This document shows positions 18,221-30,410 of a stretch of 64,000 nt of DNA, one piece after another. Position numbers and translations under genes: made by a program. This DNA comes from Apostichopus japonicus. Lineage: Eukaryota > Echinodermata > Holothuroidea > Aspidochirotida > Stichopodidae. Each line of letters starts with the position of its first letter. The first letter of the stretch is position 1. Below the pieces are notes generated by a model. That model was not told the DNA's origin and searched no databases. It worked only from the letters and a program-made list of their open reading frames with translations. The stretch covers positions 17,931,521-17,995,520 of the forward strand of contig NC_092562.1 in the NCBI RefSeq assembly GCF_037975245.1. Direction: 5' to 3'.

Positions 18221-18844
18221 TGTCTGATCCCAACAAAATAGTATCCTTTAATTAATAAGCAATATAGTCCCAGGCTATCCTCTAGTAAAATAATGTGTAT
18301 ATCTTTGTGGTAAAATAATGTCAGTTATAACAAATGGTGTCTCGGAATATACTTTATGGTAAAATAATATCCTCTAGGTAAATAATATTCTTTATAGTAA
18401 ATAATGTCCCAGACTGTCAGTAGAATATCACTCCTTCCATAAAATCATAAGGACTATAGTAAATTGAACTTGAAAATTAAGGTTTAAAACAAACTATCCA
18501 GCATTAAAACTTTATTCTCCTCTTTTGCAACTGTCTTGCTCCAATACTTATGGCCAACTGCCAACTCTCTATACCCTCACAAAACTCCTTTGTTCCTATA
18601 ATATATATACACAGACCCCATTTCCTGTGAGGGCTAATTTCCAGGAAGAACAAAGATAGTTGCTTAGCAACCCAGAAGGAGAGATCTTAATCCCCCTTTC
18701 ACTACCACAAGACAACATACAAAAATACTGTACAAATGTATAGCCCTCTGTACAGTCAGCACTGCATAGTGCACTAATAAACAAGTAAAACTATGGTACA
18801 AAAGAAAACTTTATGTAAGAGCTGACTATCTTACATCTGTAATA
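18221..18844 (-). mobile_element. Candidate retrotransposon LTR
   Basis: On the minus strand a purine tract (CCAAGAAGGGAGG, 18845-18857) is followed by TATTACAGATG, resembling the polypurine tract plus LTR start of the gypsy remnant at 53166-53190. Inside are a TATATATTATAG box and AATAAAG. It ends at GGGATCAGACA (18221). No second LTR or target duplication was found, and the first bases are TA rather than TG, so this is a candidate only. Confidence 0.35.
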
Positions 18845-18857
18845 CCTCCCTTCTTGG

Positions 18858-21408
18858 AGGATGCTCTAGAAAGCATGAATTATCTTGAGTTGCATCAGAG
18901 CTACAAAGAGAGAGTCCTCATTCCAGTTAAATTCACTCATGAATTATCCCATGCAGGGAGGGGGTGGGATGTGGGGTTTGGCACACATCATCAGAGGGAC
19001 ACATTCTCATTCCACAACCACCACTCGTTATGCTATAAACCGATACACACCGGCCATATCATTTAAATATACATGATGTGTTAGTATGCTATCTATACTA
19101 TTTATTGAGATTGTTCATTATTAACCGTGCAACGAAAACATATGTTATGCCATTTTTAAAATATCATGTGCAGACAGTGCCACCCCCGGCTCCTACCCCC
19201 CCCCCGATCCCATGTATAAGCATTTGTTCACTCTTTGCCCAGTCTGATATAAGTTCAGAATATTATGTTTATGCATGACTATTATTCAATTTCATGTTTT
19301 GATTTTTACTTCATTTACTTTCTTTGAACAAACTTATCTCTAACAAGAATGACGTATTTAAAGTGTGCGAAAACATGATGAGACAAAATACCTAGCATAT
19401 TGCATCCTGCTCTGTCTATAGTGCTTTATTTTTTCCCTTGTTTGGCTTTGTTTTTGTTTCTTGTAAATCAAAAAATTTAAAAAAGTTAAGCATGTGACAT
19501 TTCAATGATTTCCCCGACCAATTAGCAACAGTTCTCTAGTTATGTTCATTGCATACGGACCCATAATGCATTACTGAAATTATTGAAAGTCTAAATCTTA
19601 ACACATGAGATCTCAAAATAACCGATGTGTAAATGCAACTTGAACAGGAAGTGTCTTTTACAACGATCAAGGAGTATTTGTTGGCAAAAAAATCGTCATA
19701 CGCTCCGATGGTGGCGCTCCGCTTAGATAGTATCATTTGGTGTGTTACACCTATATGACCTACTGATCTCCCCCCCCCCCTTGTAACTATTTCTGCGCAC
19801 GCCCTTGGACCTACAGACCTACAGATATGGGGCCCTTTGGGCCAGGAGTGCAGGGATGAACAGCCTCCAAACTGAAGATGTGTGTAGTGTTCGGTTTCGG
19901 AAATATCTGCTATTTTCTCATTTCCTTCAACGAAGTTTTATAATAGCCGTTATAAGAGGTTTTAATATTTGTACACCAATAAATTAACTGTGTCTGAATT
20001 TTCGAAAATTCCCTGACCACCATTCTTCATCATACTTCCCTCTGCTCGTGCAACTTTGACCGGTCTGTTAGAGGATGAAGGAGGTGTTTCTATCTTGGTT
20101 TTACATAGATGAAATTGTTTTGCAACATGATGGGTATGTTCTGAAGTTAATTTATTCACGAGAATTGTGAATTTCCAAATTCTGAACAAATAATGGGCTT
20201 AAAAACCTAGAAAAGTGGGGCTTACGGGTATTGTGGGCCGCGACGTAGAATCACCTGCATAAAGCAATGATCCACTGGAGATGCGATGAGGTCGAACATG
20301 ATGTGTGACTGGTGACAATCTCCAAAAATGTTATGGATGAAAAAACAAATATTGGGAAATTCTTGGTTCTCAGGGGAAAGTGTACATCTTGTTGGTCATT
20401 TCAAGCCCGAGAAGAGCCGTTTCCGGTGATCTAGGGGGTATCAAAAACCAGAAATTTTCTTGTACGCTGCGCGCCAACTGATGGTGGCGCTCCGCTTAGA
20501 TAGTAACTCGCGACCCCCGGGTTAGAAAATCCTGGATACGTCCCTGCATATACTATACTATTGTTGGTCTTTTTGTTTTTATTCTCCATTCATTTATATT
20601 TAAGGTTACCGCCATCACCACTTTATTCTTATCATATTACATATGTTTAACCGCATTTACCTGAATCCACGTGTCATGATAACTTTTGTCTCTCTCAATC
20701 TACTCTTAATCCAGTTTAGTCCAGTATTTTAGTTGGTGTTGCATTTTCACATAATACATAACAAACACAGCTTAGGAAATACAAAAAAGTAAACAAAGTG
20801 TGAAAAGTATTAAAGACAGAAACATAACCGCATACTTGAACAGTCAGTGAGAGCATTTATTGCCTGATACATGTTTCGTGACTTTTATGGCTACATATCA
20901 AAAAAGCTAAGCTGATACTAGATCATTCCCTAAAATCACCCTAACCTAAAATGTTCCTTTTTTCACCGTTTCATGAGGAAACACTGTGTTACCCTGAAAA
21001 TTGCAATCGTTTTGAAAAAAAGGAACTTTAAAATATCCTTGTGGGCTTGACCATAGATTACTCGCAGAACAAGAACAAAAAAGTGAGCAAAATAAGACAG
21101 TTAACAAAGAAAGCAAACCCCTTCCCCACATCACCCCACCCCTCCCCAAAGAAAAGGAAGAAATTAATTGTTAGAATATTATTAATATATAGACTTGGTT
21201 CAAACAACCTGAAATAAGGTTTAGCGATACCCCAATCCCATATCTGTACACACAATTTACACTCCATCGGAATTGTTTTAAATTATGTTGTCTTATATTT
21301 AAACCAGATAAATGATCTTCTACAAACTGAAGAAGAACCATATTTTCAGGATTAAAAATCCTGTCTCAGTTCTTTAACCTTACAGTCAAGTATGTGTTGT
21401 TATATTAA
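18858..21408. other. Non-coding interval before gene C 3' end
   Basis: No supported gene. A 26-base sequence (starting GATGGTGGCGCTCCGC) occurs twice in direct orientation at 19707-19732 and 20480-20505. The bases at 20525-20545 (CCTGGATACGTCCCTG) look like one end of the 41387-41815 type inverted-repeat element, without its partner end. Confidence 0.4.
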
Positions 21409-24400
21409 TTAACGACTACCGGAAATCAAGATAATACAAGTGCCACAATCTTCTGTTTCTTCTTCTTCTTGGTCACGAGAATCTCTTCGTACCTTTCGCG
21501 TCCTTTGACTATTCTTTGGCTCAATCCTGATGGAATCGATACATTGATCAGTATTGGTCGTCATGATGTCACCAGCTGGTATCATCACTATGGTTGTATT
21601 GGTATGGGTCAGCAGCTATTATTGAAGAAATATATAATTAAAAAATCTGAGTCATTCGTTGTCGGCTACTTTTATTTTAGAGAAAATTATAAATGAGAAA
21701 CCAAATTGAGCCTAGAAACTGTTAAAAACTATTTTTAGAAGAAAACTCAAATTCCAAAATATTTTAGTCAAAAAATCAAACTCTAACATCTCCACGTCAG
21801 CAAATCTTATTATACAAAATAGAATCAAAGGGAAGCCGTTGTGATACAACACTTCCCTCTCTATCCCCTGCTTCCTGATAAGTGGATTTTCTGTACCTTA
21901 TCGGATGGATCATAAACCTCATGGAAAAACATGGGAAGCATTTGGTCTTCATTATCCAGATCCATGTCTACAGGTATGTTGTCAAGAGAGATGAAGTAGC
22001 AAGCGCTCGTTGTCAGATTTTTGATCATCATCATATTCTATAATAGAAAGAAACACCAAGAAGAAGAAGAAGAACATTATCAAACTTCTTAAGAAAGCAT
22101 TCCTTAAAGGAGCTGGTTGAGATAAGAGCGTTAAATTACTCCCACTCCAGCTCCACATTGAAGTAAACAAGTCTACAATTAGTAGTAATATCTTCAAAGT
22201 GCATCAATGTTGATAAAATTACTGAATATTAAATGAATAAAGTCAAAACAATGTGAACATTTAGCCATATAGGTCACCAGCAGTTTCATTGAAGATGTGA
22301 TGTAGACCTGGGATTATATAAACTCTATAGGCTGATGAACAAATAATTCTCATCTACTATATTTGTTGTCTCACCACCTCTATATGGAAAATGATACATT
22401 TTAATGTTTTGGTCATTGTGGTTTATTATGGTTATATCAGTTACTATAGCAACGATTGCCTTGCAGGAGAGGTGAAAAGCTGCCCGTTTGTGCGTTTGTG
22501 TAGTTGCGTTTTGGGGGTGCTTCTGTTATACTCTTGCTGAACGGTCGCTTGTCCTCAAACTTGACACAGTGGTAGGAAGACACCCCTTGCTATAAACTTG
22601 AGTCTGGCAGACTTTCAAAAACGAAAGGTCTTAGGTCAAGTTAAGTAAAATGGATGTTTGTCTAGTTTACTTAAAGTGACTTGCAACCTTCACAAGTTAA
22701 ATAGGAATACCATGAATATGAACGGTGTTTTGGAAGGTATCACGTATTGCGCGTTGAAATATGAAGATGCCATGCTAACTGACGTCAAATGCCAAAATGC
22801 ATCACTTATGTGCTGATATATGTAAACAATCTTGTTTACAACTTTACCAAATATATCGAACGCCAACTTTGGTAGGAAGGTGTCCCGTGATAGGAAAGTG
22901 TGCGTTGAAGACCTTCAGAATGAAAGGTCAGACTGGGGTCAAATGTGGGATGAGCGAAAAGTTATTTTCTGCTATGTATACAACGACAAACGTAATCAAG
23001 TTAAGTATTATCAAAGTACATGGTTACTATGACGACTAAGGTCAGCACACAGGTGGTAACAGTTAACCATCGTTTCATTCAGTACTATTATGTATCCAAT
23101 AATCAGTTGTTGATGATGGGTGGTTGGGATGAGATATGCAACTTTGTGGTTTATCAGCATGTTTTTCCGCTATTTAAATATTATATGTTGTCGGCCAAAA
23201 ACAGATGTAATTGGTGAAAAGGGGAACTTGTTCTCCTTCCTCCACCGTACAAGAATTCTGATAACAACTGATAACAAAGTCTCTAATCGAAGGCACTGTA
23301 TTGTGGATCAATTTCCATTTAATATAATATGAATTAAACTTCTGATCGAGTATCCTACTTTGTTCAAGTGAATCTTATTTTGAGTTATATCGCTATGTTC
23401 GGTACAGATACCGACCAAACAAAACATGCATCAACGTTTTTTACCTTTTCATAGTCTATGGTGATGGTGTATCCGTCATTCACATTCTCTACGGTCAGAA
23501 TATTTCCCTCAAGCGTCACTTTCTCGTTTCGTGGTACACCATCATACATTTCAAAAGCAATTTCCTGTAAGGATAACAATTTATTTAATTCATATTGGAA
23601 TGATATCTACGATGTTTTGGCACGAAATAACCCATGTCTTGTACATTCCCATATCCCTTCCACTATATTGTTTTCATGGATCGATGTAAAAGTAACTTTT
23701 GATTAACACGTCCAGACAGCAAATGACTTCAGTCCTACATTGTTTTCGGCTTTCTTTTTGTTTTTCATCGAATTGACGGAAGACCGTTCCTTTATTTACC
23801 CTGGTTATAACGATTTGATCGTCATCTCTCGTCGTCAAGTTGTTCACATACATTGATTTCCTTTACTTTTCATATTGTTTTGCATTTAATTGTCGTTAAG
23901 ATTCCTTGAATTTTACTAACCCTGATTAAAACTACTTGATCTCCATCTCCCGTCGTCAAGTTGTTCCCAACCTTTGGATTCTGCGCAGAAAACACTAAGT
24001 AGAACACACCAAATGATAACACCAACAGAGTGACAAGTGTCACTGTTACGGCGATAACATATTGTTTTGCACTTAATTGTCGTTAGCTTTCTTTACTTTG
24101 ACTTACCCTGATTATAACTACTTGATCTTCATCTCCCGTCGTCAAGTTGTTCACAACCTTTGGATTCTGCGCAGAAAACACTGAGTAGAACACACCAAAC
24201 GATAACATCAACAGAGTGACAATTGTCACTGTTACGGCGATAACATAGAGGTTTGTCTTACTCGGCTCCTGTGACTGTATACAGTGGAAAGACATGAAAA
24301 TCACTTGTTAATGCATTAGTTGACATGTTACTTTTATTATGCTGGATAAATCTAAAAAATCTGAAAATGTGTTCTAAAAGTATTTGCTTTTTACAGTACG

Positions 24401-26086
24401 CGACAACTACACATTTCTATAGCTCAGTTGGGGAACGATATATCAGTTTTACGGAAACCAAACTCAATCATTGTGACATTGTTACAATATCTATGTTTCC
24501 TGTACAACTAAGAATTGATTCGGCAAAAACTCAACTGTAGCAAAAGAAATAATATCTCAAACAAGTCGTTTGTACTTTAAGTTTGTTTCGAAAACTTGTT
24601 TCCAAGCATAGGAGGAATTTGATTAGACCCGCTTAATGTTATTGTTTGATGCCGGTACCCGTAGGGAGGACAGTTAAGGAGAAGCAAGCACTACCCTTAC
24701 CGGCATCCTATGTCGTTATCATGATCATGATCATCAATATTATTATCACTTTTATCATCACTATTATCAACTCTATTATCATTATCTACTATTTACTAAT
24801 ATCAGGGGATAGCTATATATATTAATTAACTGGATTTCACAAAGGCGTTAACTTAACATGATTTCTAAAATATATCCATGCTTTCAACTTCTTCATTTAC
24901 TTGTCAGCAACCGGCCCTCCTTGCCTTCCCATCCGACCCTCCATGCTACCCGCATTTTGCGATCGGCAATAAAATATTAATGAATTCAAATTTCTATTTG
25001 CTATATCGATAAAAAAATATATATATATTTAAATACTGAAGTCAAAATGGTACAGTGTGTTTCTCAAAACCACCTTTTGTATATTCGTCAGAACGGGGAC
25101 GAATTATGGTAGTCATTCAGTTTCATCCATACCATTGTACTGTTTATATCATAAGTTTTGTTTGGGTTAAATTATACTCAGACCCTTTTGGTCTATTGTA
25201 ACCTACCCTTTCTCTATGTATATATCGATAAGAAAATGAGCTGTTATTTTCAACAGAACATAACTAAATGGAGGGGAGAAAATCGCTTTCAGTTTAGGAC
25301 TGCAACTCTGATGCCATTCAACTAACCAACAATTTTCCTCTCGTTACTACTCACTTATTTGCTTTAATCTAGTCGCCTTTAAAGACACAATCAGATCATA
25401 AAATCTGATCCTCTGATGACAAGAACAATGAGGTTCATCTAGGCATAAGCAAAGTACTAAAATTTTGTCTGAACTAACATTAATCTTTCAAACGGCATAG
25501 CATCTATCGACTTTCTCTTGCCGTGAGTTTATAAGCATTTCCATGGCGGGAATGAAGGATTCGACAAAATGACCTGACAAGGAAATCCCACAAGCTTTTA
25601 GTAGCTTCCTTGTGTAATCCCTTCAACCATTTATTATGTTTAAATCTCTGGTCTGAACACATCACTGTAAATTCTTTGAACATTGTTGGTTGAAATTGAA
25701 TTGAATAATTAATGCAATTCATTAAATTTACTTGTCAATTTTGATGTTACATATTGAGCAAACTTGTAAATAGTCCAGATTTGAGTTTGCAAGTGTTGAT
25801 TATGACACGGATAAAATGTCTGGACGACGAAAACGTTACTTAATCGAAAAAGTATACATTCATTACTCGTAATATTTAACGCTCATCCGAGTGGTGAAAA
25901 AATCTACAAAAGGCTGTGAGTTGGCTTGATCAATTAAAAACACATTTTGAATGAGCTTTGAAGTAGTTATTTGCAATTGAAACAACAAAGAAAATAAGAG
26001 AAAAGCTTGAGTGATTTCCTTACCTGATACGCAGGAGGTGAATCCATCACCACGGAAAGATCTTTTCCTCGCATCTCTTGAGCCAT
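21409..26086 (-). CDS. Gene C: BRICHOS-like type II membrane protein
   Basis: Five phase-0 exons: 26024-26086, 24107-24274, 23445-23564, 21897-22037 and 21409-21615, giving 232 residues. Exon 1 is MAQEMRGKDLSVV.. ending PPAYQ. Exon 2 holds the membrane span (YVIAVTVTIVTLLMLSFGVF). The domain shows GYTITIDYEK, the first Cys in SACYFISLD and the second in TDQCIDSIR. Exon 5 differs from B and D: the aligned front is shorter, then comes a charged run (RTRKVRRDSRDQEEEETED) before a short hydrophobic end (CGTCIILISGSR). Splice sites are canonical. Two truncated copies of exon 2 lie in intron 2 (23803-24060). Exon 1 and about 0.2 kb of flank are nearly identical to gene D. An ATAAAA box lies 105 bases before the ATG. 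Confidence 0.8.
23803..24060 (-). repeat. Two truncated tandem copies of the transmembrane exon of gene C
   Basis: The copy at 23922-24050 keeps most of the span and linker with a GTTAGT donor, but lacks its acceptor and first codons. It reads VIAVTVTLVTLLVLSFGV and on to the donor. The copy near 23803-23853 keeps only the last 16 or so codons before a GTAAAT donor. Both end in the same linker (TTGCACTTAATTGTCG type) that precedes the next copy. The intact exon is 24107-24274. Confidence 0.75.
24648..24717. other. 70-base inverted repeat in intron 1 of gene C
   Basis: A perfect 10-base stem (GATGCCGGTA at 24648-24657 with TACCGGCATC at 24708-24717) encloses a 50-base loop. It is GC-richer than its surroundings. 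No known RNA family is recognised. Confidence 0.3.
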
Positions 26087-26190
26087 AGCGATGAAATATC
26101 TTGCAGCGATTTTTGGCACAACTGTTAACCAGGCGAAGAATTCGTAAGTGTAGCTGGCGCTTATTAGGTTCTAGTCACCATCCCAGCTCC

Positions 26191-26196
26191 TTTTAT
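26191..26196 (-). promoter_or_regulatory. TATA-like box of gene C
   Basis: The minus strand reads GGATAAAAGGAGCTGGGA, with ATAAAA 105 bases before the ATG at 26086. The same phrase recurs as decayed or intact extra modules at about 13505, 14420, 26630 and 59830. Confidence 0.55.
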
Positions 26197-26716
26197 CCTT
26201 TCTGAGATGCTTACTTTTCTCTTAAAATCCTAGTTACATGTGTTCCTGACGTAAGTGATTTAACAGAGGACCGGATCCATGTTATATTTAGTTTTCAACA
26301 TTTTAAAGGATTTATTAAAGATTTGATGACGCTGGCTGGGTACCTGGGACCTATAGAAACACATATTATTGTCAAATAAATAATATAAAAACAGCCAAAT
26401 CGACCCTGGTATCTTTGTACCATCATACTTCTCGGAAATCCCCAAGATCAACCATAGGTCACCGGTACTAAAGAAAAACAAAACATGTTGATACTAAATA
26501 CAGCTGTTATCCGCTACACCAATAGGGGCGTATATACTTTTATTAATAGCGATTGTGCCAAGGTTTGTTCGTAAGTAAAGGTAAGAAATTGTAAGCGTGG
26601 GTGGCGTTTATTATGTCAGAGTCACCATCCTAGCTCCTCTTAAACTTTCCATTGGACGTCCTTCCTAAAGATCCCAAACATTCCCATTCCTCCTTCTTCA
26701 AGTGAAGGTCTGCTTG

Positions 26717-27085
26717 CAGTGGCGTAGGAAGGTACTTTTGAGTGGGGGGGGGACTGAAGACTGATGGCAGGCCTGGGGGAGGGGTCTAAGGGGAGGGGGT
26801 GTCCCCCTCCCCTTTGGATTTTTTTTGCATTTCCAGGTGGCCTCAGATGCAATTTGGTGCAATATAGCACACTTCAACACCCAATCCATTTTGTAAATAA
26901 TTTTGCATTTTCACCTGGCCTTATAGATGCAATTTGGTGCTCCAAATGAGATTTTTTTTCTCATTTGGAAATGAAAAAGGGGTTTTCTGACTCGCGGAGC
27001 GGGGGGCGGAATGATACTTCCGCCCCCCATATTTTTCACTTGTGGGGGGGCTGGCGCCCCCAGCCCCCCGGTTCCTACGCCCTTG
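26717..27085. mobile_element. hAT-like non-autonomous inverted-repeat element (MITE)
   Basis: Ends are CAGTGGCGTAGGAA and, on the other strand, CAAGGGCGTAGGAA. The flanks TCTGCTTG (26709-26716) and TCTGCTTA (27086-27093) form a 7/8 target duplication. The paralogous place in block III (about 59925) has a single uninterrupted TCTGCTTAAACG, an empty site. The CAGxGGCG end and 8-base duplication fit the hAT superfamily. No transposase is encoded. Confidence 0.75.
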
Positions 27086-27266
27086 TCTGCTTAAACGACC
27101 CCAAGGCCACATCGCCTCATTCATCAAGCCAGGGTCTGCCTCTTTGCACGTTACTGTAATGTCTTCCCGTTAGCCTACTGTAATGTATTCCCGCTAACCT
27201 TCTATTGTACTTTTTCTAACCTCAGTGACCTCACTCAAGAACCTTTAGAAACTTTAACGTGGATTG

Positions 27267-27669
27267 TATGGAACGTCAAAACCGACAAAAATGCAGATAC
27301 AAATTATGTAAACCTAAGTCATTATATGAACACAAAATTATCGCCACATAATGACCAAGAACAATTTAAGTCCTTATATTGCACTAATAGCACCTCCACA
27401 TAATGAACAAGAACATTTTACTTATCATGCGATCCTAACTCTGCCACATAATGACCGCCAATACCGACAATAGTCCTTATGTGGGGATCTTGCATGTCGC
27501 CACATAAGGACTCACGTACATCGTTAGTCCTTATGTGGGGCTGCTATTAGTGCCACATAAGGACTTAAATTGTTCTTGGTCATGATGTGGCGATAACTTT
27601 GTGTTCACATAATGACAAAGGTTTACATAATTTTTTAATGCATATTTGTCGGCTTTGGCTTCCCATGGA
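27267..27669. mobile_element. Foldback element with long terminal inverted repeats
   Basis: About 120 bases at each end are inverted copies of each other (TATGGAACGTCAAAACCGAC against CATGGGAAGCCAAAGCCGAC, continuing through ATTATGTAAACC and CCAAGAACAATTTAAGTCC). The centre has further CCACATAAGGAC units in both orientations. ATTG at 27263-27266 and 27670-27673 is a possible short target duplication. Block III is uninterrupted here (near 60100). Confidence 0.7.
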
Positions 27670-28599
27670 ATTGAATATAATGATTATGGCGATGATTATT
27701 TTTAGTTTAATAAAACCGGATTTAAAAAGGGTTTGTGTGGCTAAATCATATGTCGATTACATGTTTTGAAAGTCGACATACGGCTTGATACACACGCGAG
27801 GAATGCATCGAGATGTTTTTAATGTTTTTTGCGCTTTATAAGAACGGTATGTCATCATTATTATTATTATTATTATTCGAGTTAAAAGTGCTTTCAATGT
27901 CATTCATCTAAAAATATGGACTTTACTTGTTCCAGGAACCTGAACATAGCTCACTGATCGCATAAATTTGCATACAAGGCAACTGTGTTGGAACAAGCGC
28001 AATTATCTATCGCAATTATTAAGAACATCAATAAAGGCGGCTGAAAAACAAGTGTATAGCAACCATTAACACAGAAACTCAAACAAGCCCACTCAGGTTT
28101 GTTCAGGGTTTTATGTTTCGAAAAGGTAAAGAGAAATACAAATAATTGTTCGAAACACAGAATAATCTAATTGTAAATGTTAAACTTTGGCACTGCGCCG
28201 ATGATTAAAGAAACTAAAAAAGAAGCACACCCAGCTATTGTCACTAACTTTAAGGATGGAACCGATTTTGATGAACACCTGAACAAACTAGAAACAACAC
28301 TTTTCTTAATGTTAACTCATATACAGAACTTAAGAGGTTACAACTTGAGCCACATAAGCTGAAGTTTGGAATGTTGTATTTATTTCATTTTATTGAAATT
28401 GTTTTGTTCATTTTTCTGATGGAGCTTTACTTTAAAAGAGACACAAACTCAACACCCAAAGATATGATTCTCTTTGGGAGATATCACAGATTTGAATGAT
28501 TCTTCACACACAAGGCTGAAGACTTGATCAAGTCTAAATATGACATCATCGAGCCACTTGTGTTTCAATTTGTTAGCAGTTAACATTGGACAATTTTTG

Positions 28600-28920
28600 T
28601 TTTAAATTTGGTTCGAAGGAAGCTTTTATCTTTCATCACGAGTCAATAACATGTGTTTAAGCTCGACTGACGACATGCATACATGAGGAAGGATATATTA
28701 GCTATAAAGGCTATCAATGCCAGACATGGAGAAAATATGAACCTTATTTGAACCGTATTTTTTTTAAATTTGGTTTGAAGGAAGCTTTTATCTTTCATCA
28801 CGAGTCAATTACACGTGTTAAGCTCGACTAACGACATGCATACATGAGGAAGGATAGATTAGCTACAAAGGCTGTCAATGCCATTCATGGTGAAAATATC
28901 AACTTTATTTGAACCAGGAA
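28600..28920 (+). repeat. 160-base tandem duplication
   Basis: Two direct units (about 28600-28757 and 28768-28920) share AAGGAAGCTTTTATCTTTCA and CGACATGCATACATGAGGAA. Next to them, at 28496-28575 and 29033-29107, are two copies of a sequence with the palindrome GACTTGATCAAGTC; a third is at 46003-46080. Confidence 0.7.
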
Positions 28921-29149
28921 ACCTGAACTCAGTTCAAAGTCAGAGCACTTTATTTAAACACACTGAAGACGGAAGTAAGTTTTCAGATTCCAGGGAGCTG
29001 TATCTCATACCGCATAATACATATTTTAATGATTCTTCACACGCAGGGCTGAAGACTTGATCAAGTCTATATTTGACTCACCGAGCCACATGTGTTTCAA
29101 TTTGTTAAACTATTCTTACTTTTTGCAATGTTTGTCGAGATAGAAAGAT

Positions 29150-30118
29150 GTTTGCCAACATCTTTATTAGAAACCTAGAGAAAACTTGAAACCACACACG
29201 TGCATGGTTACGTTTCATTGACGATATTTTCATGATATGGACCCATGGCGAGGCAAATCTAAAACTCTTCATGACATAAACTCGTTTCATGACACATTAC
29301 TGCAGAGTCTTCTGTACATGACGTTCACTTCCTGGACACCACTGTGACCCTACAAAATGGTTCACTCAAAACACACTTGCTAAATAAACCCACGAACAAG
29401 CACAACAACATTTTACTAATCAGTTGCCATCCACGTCACTGTACCAGAAATACTCCGTACAGTCAAGCCTTGCGCATTCGACTCATTTGCTCCTCTGAAG
29501 TCGATTTTGATTCCCTCACCAAAGAACTGTCACAACATCTTCTATTTTCAGGGTACTATTGAAAATGCCATCAAAAAGGCTAAAGCTTAAAAGCAAACCC
29601 CGTACCGAAATATTGACTTAAAAAACTCGTCAAACCAGTTCCAAAAGGGTACCATTGGTTACTGAATTCCACCCTGGTCTCCCTCCACTGGCTATCATTC
29701 AGAAGAATTTTCATCTACTTCAAGGCACCGAACGCCTGAAATCAGTTTTCCCAGAATTACCTGTCATCGCTTTTAAAAGACCCAGCAACCAATGGGATAT
29801 CTTAGTTCGGGCATCCTTTCGGGATGACACCCCATTAGGGGAAAGCCCAACAGAAACCATAAGATCATCGCCCTGTACACAAAATTGCAAAACGTGCTTA
29901 CTTGTCGATTCGATTGGGGCCTTTCAGATCAACCAAGCAAAACGCACGTTCCAAATTCGGCACAAAATTAACTGCCTATCCAAAAATGTCATTTACCTTA
30001 TACTGCAATATTTGTAACTAACAATACATTGGAGAGTCAAAAAACACTCTTAGAATGAGAATGACACAACATAGATCGGCGATCAAAACAAAATAGATCA
30101 ACCAACCTGTTGCAAATA
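29150..30118 (+). pseudogene. Penelope-like element, reverse transcriptase end to GIY-YIG (5' part)
   Basis: Broken frames carry Penelope-like motifs in order: WLRFIDDIFMIWTHGEANL (reverse transcriptase catalytic FIDD), HFLDTTVTLQNG, the CTQNCKTC Cys cluster, and a GIY-YIG-type endonuclease (NVIYLI..YIGESKNTLRMRM..HRSAI). In-frame stops and frameshifts occur (for example after LEKT, and between 29562 and 29655), so it is dead. It is 5' truncated. At 30118 it is cut by the 8.7-kb insert; its C-terminus resumes at 38858. Confidence 0.8.
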
Positions 30119-30155
30119 TACGAAGATCTAGAGAGGACATGGTTAAAAAAATATA

Positions 30156-30360
30156 TTACGTACGTACATAATGATACTACGTACGTACGTAATAATTATC
30201 ACGTACGTACGTGATAATACTACGTACGTACGTAATAATATCACGTACGTACGTGATATGTTTTACGTACGTACGTGATAATTACTACGCACGTACGTAG
30301 TGTTATTACGTACGTACGTAATAATTACTACGTACTTATGTAGTGATTATCACGTACGTA
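30156..30360. repeat. Subterminal ACGTACGTACGT palindromes, about 21.5-base period
   Basis: About nine 12-14-base palindromic cores (alternating TACGTACGTACGTA and CACGTACGTACGTG) at about 30178, 30200, 30221, 30242, 30263, 30285, 30307, 30329 and 30351, separated by AT-rich spacers. Two more cores lie at the right end (38791-38817). Confidence 0.9.
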
Positions 30361-30410
30361 TTTAATAATTATAACGAATGTAGGCCTACGTATAGGCCTA
30401 CACTCTAAAA

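Larger units (their letters stand above)
25030..28400 (+). repeat. Block II: segmental duplication around exon 1 of gene C (partner 54080-60760)
   Basis: The order of landmarks matches block III: TTTAATCTAGTCGCC, the exon 1 region with its promoter, the GGTACC segment, the second promoter-like module, the GGAACCTGAACATAGCTCAC segment and the GGCACTGCGCCGATGATTAA segment. Block II carries two extra elements (26717-27085 and 27267-27669). Block III carries a CR1 LINE and extra tandem repeats. Similarity is nearly complete around exon 1 and weaker at the left end. Confidence 0.8.

Noticed and set aside
26640-27159. Pro/Gly-rich frames on both strands
   Set aside because: They arise from G and C runs in the hAT-like element.
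30156-30360. CRISPR-like regular repeat array
   Set aside because: Repeats are palindromic ACGT runs, spacers are short AT-rich repeats, and the context is eukaryotic.
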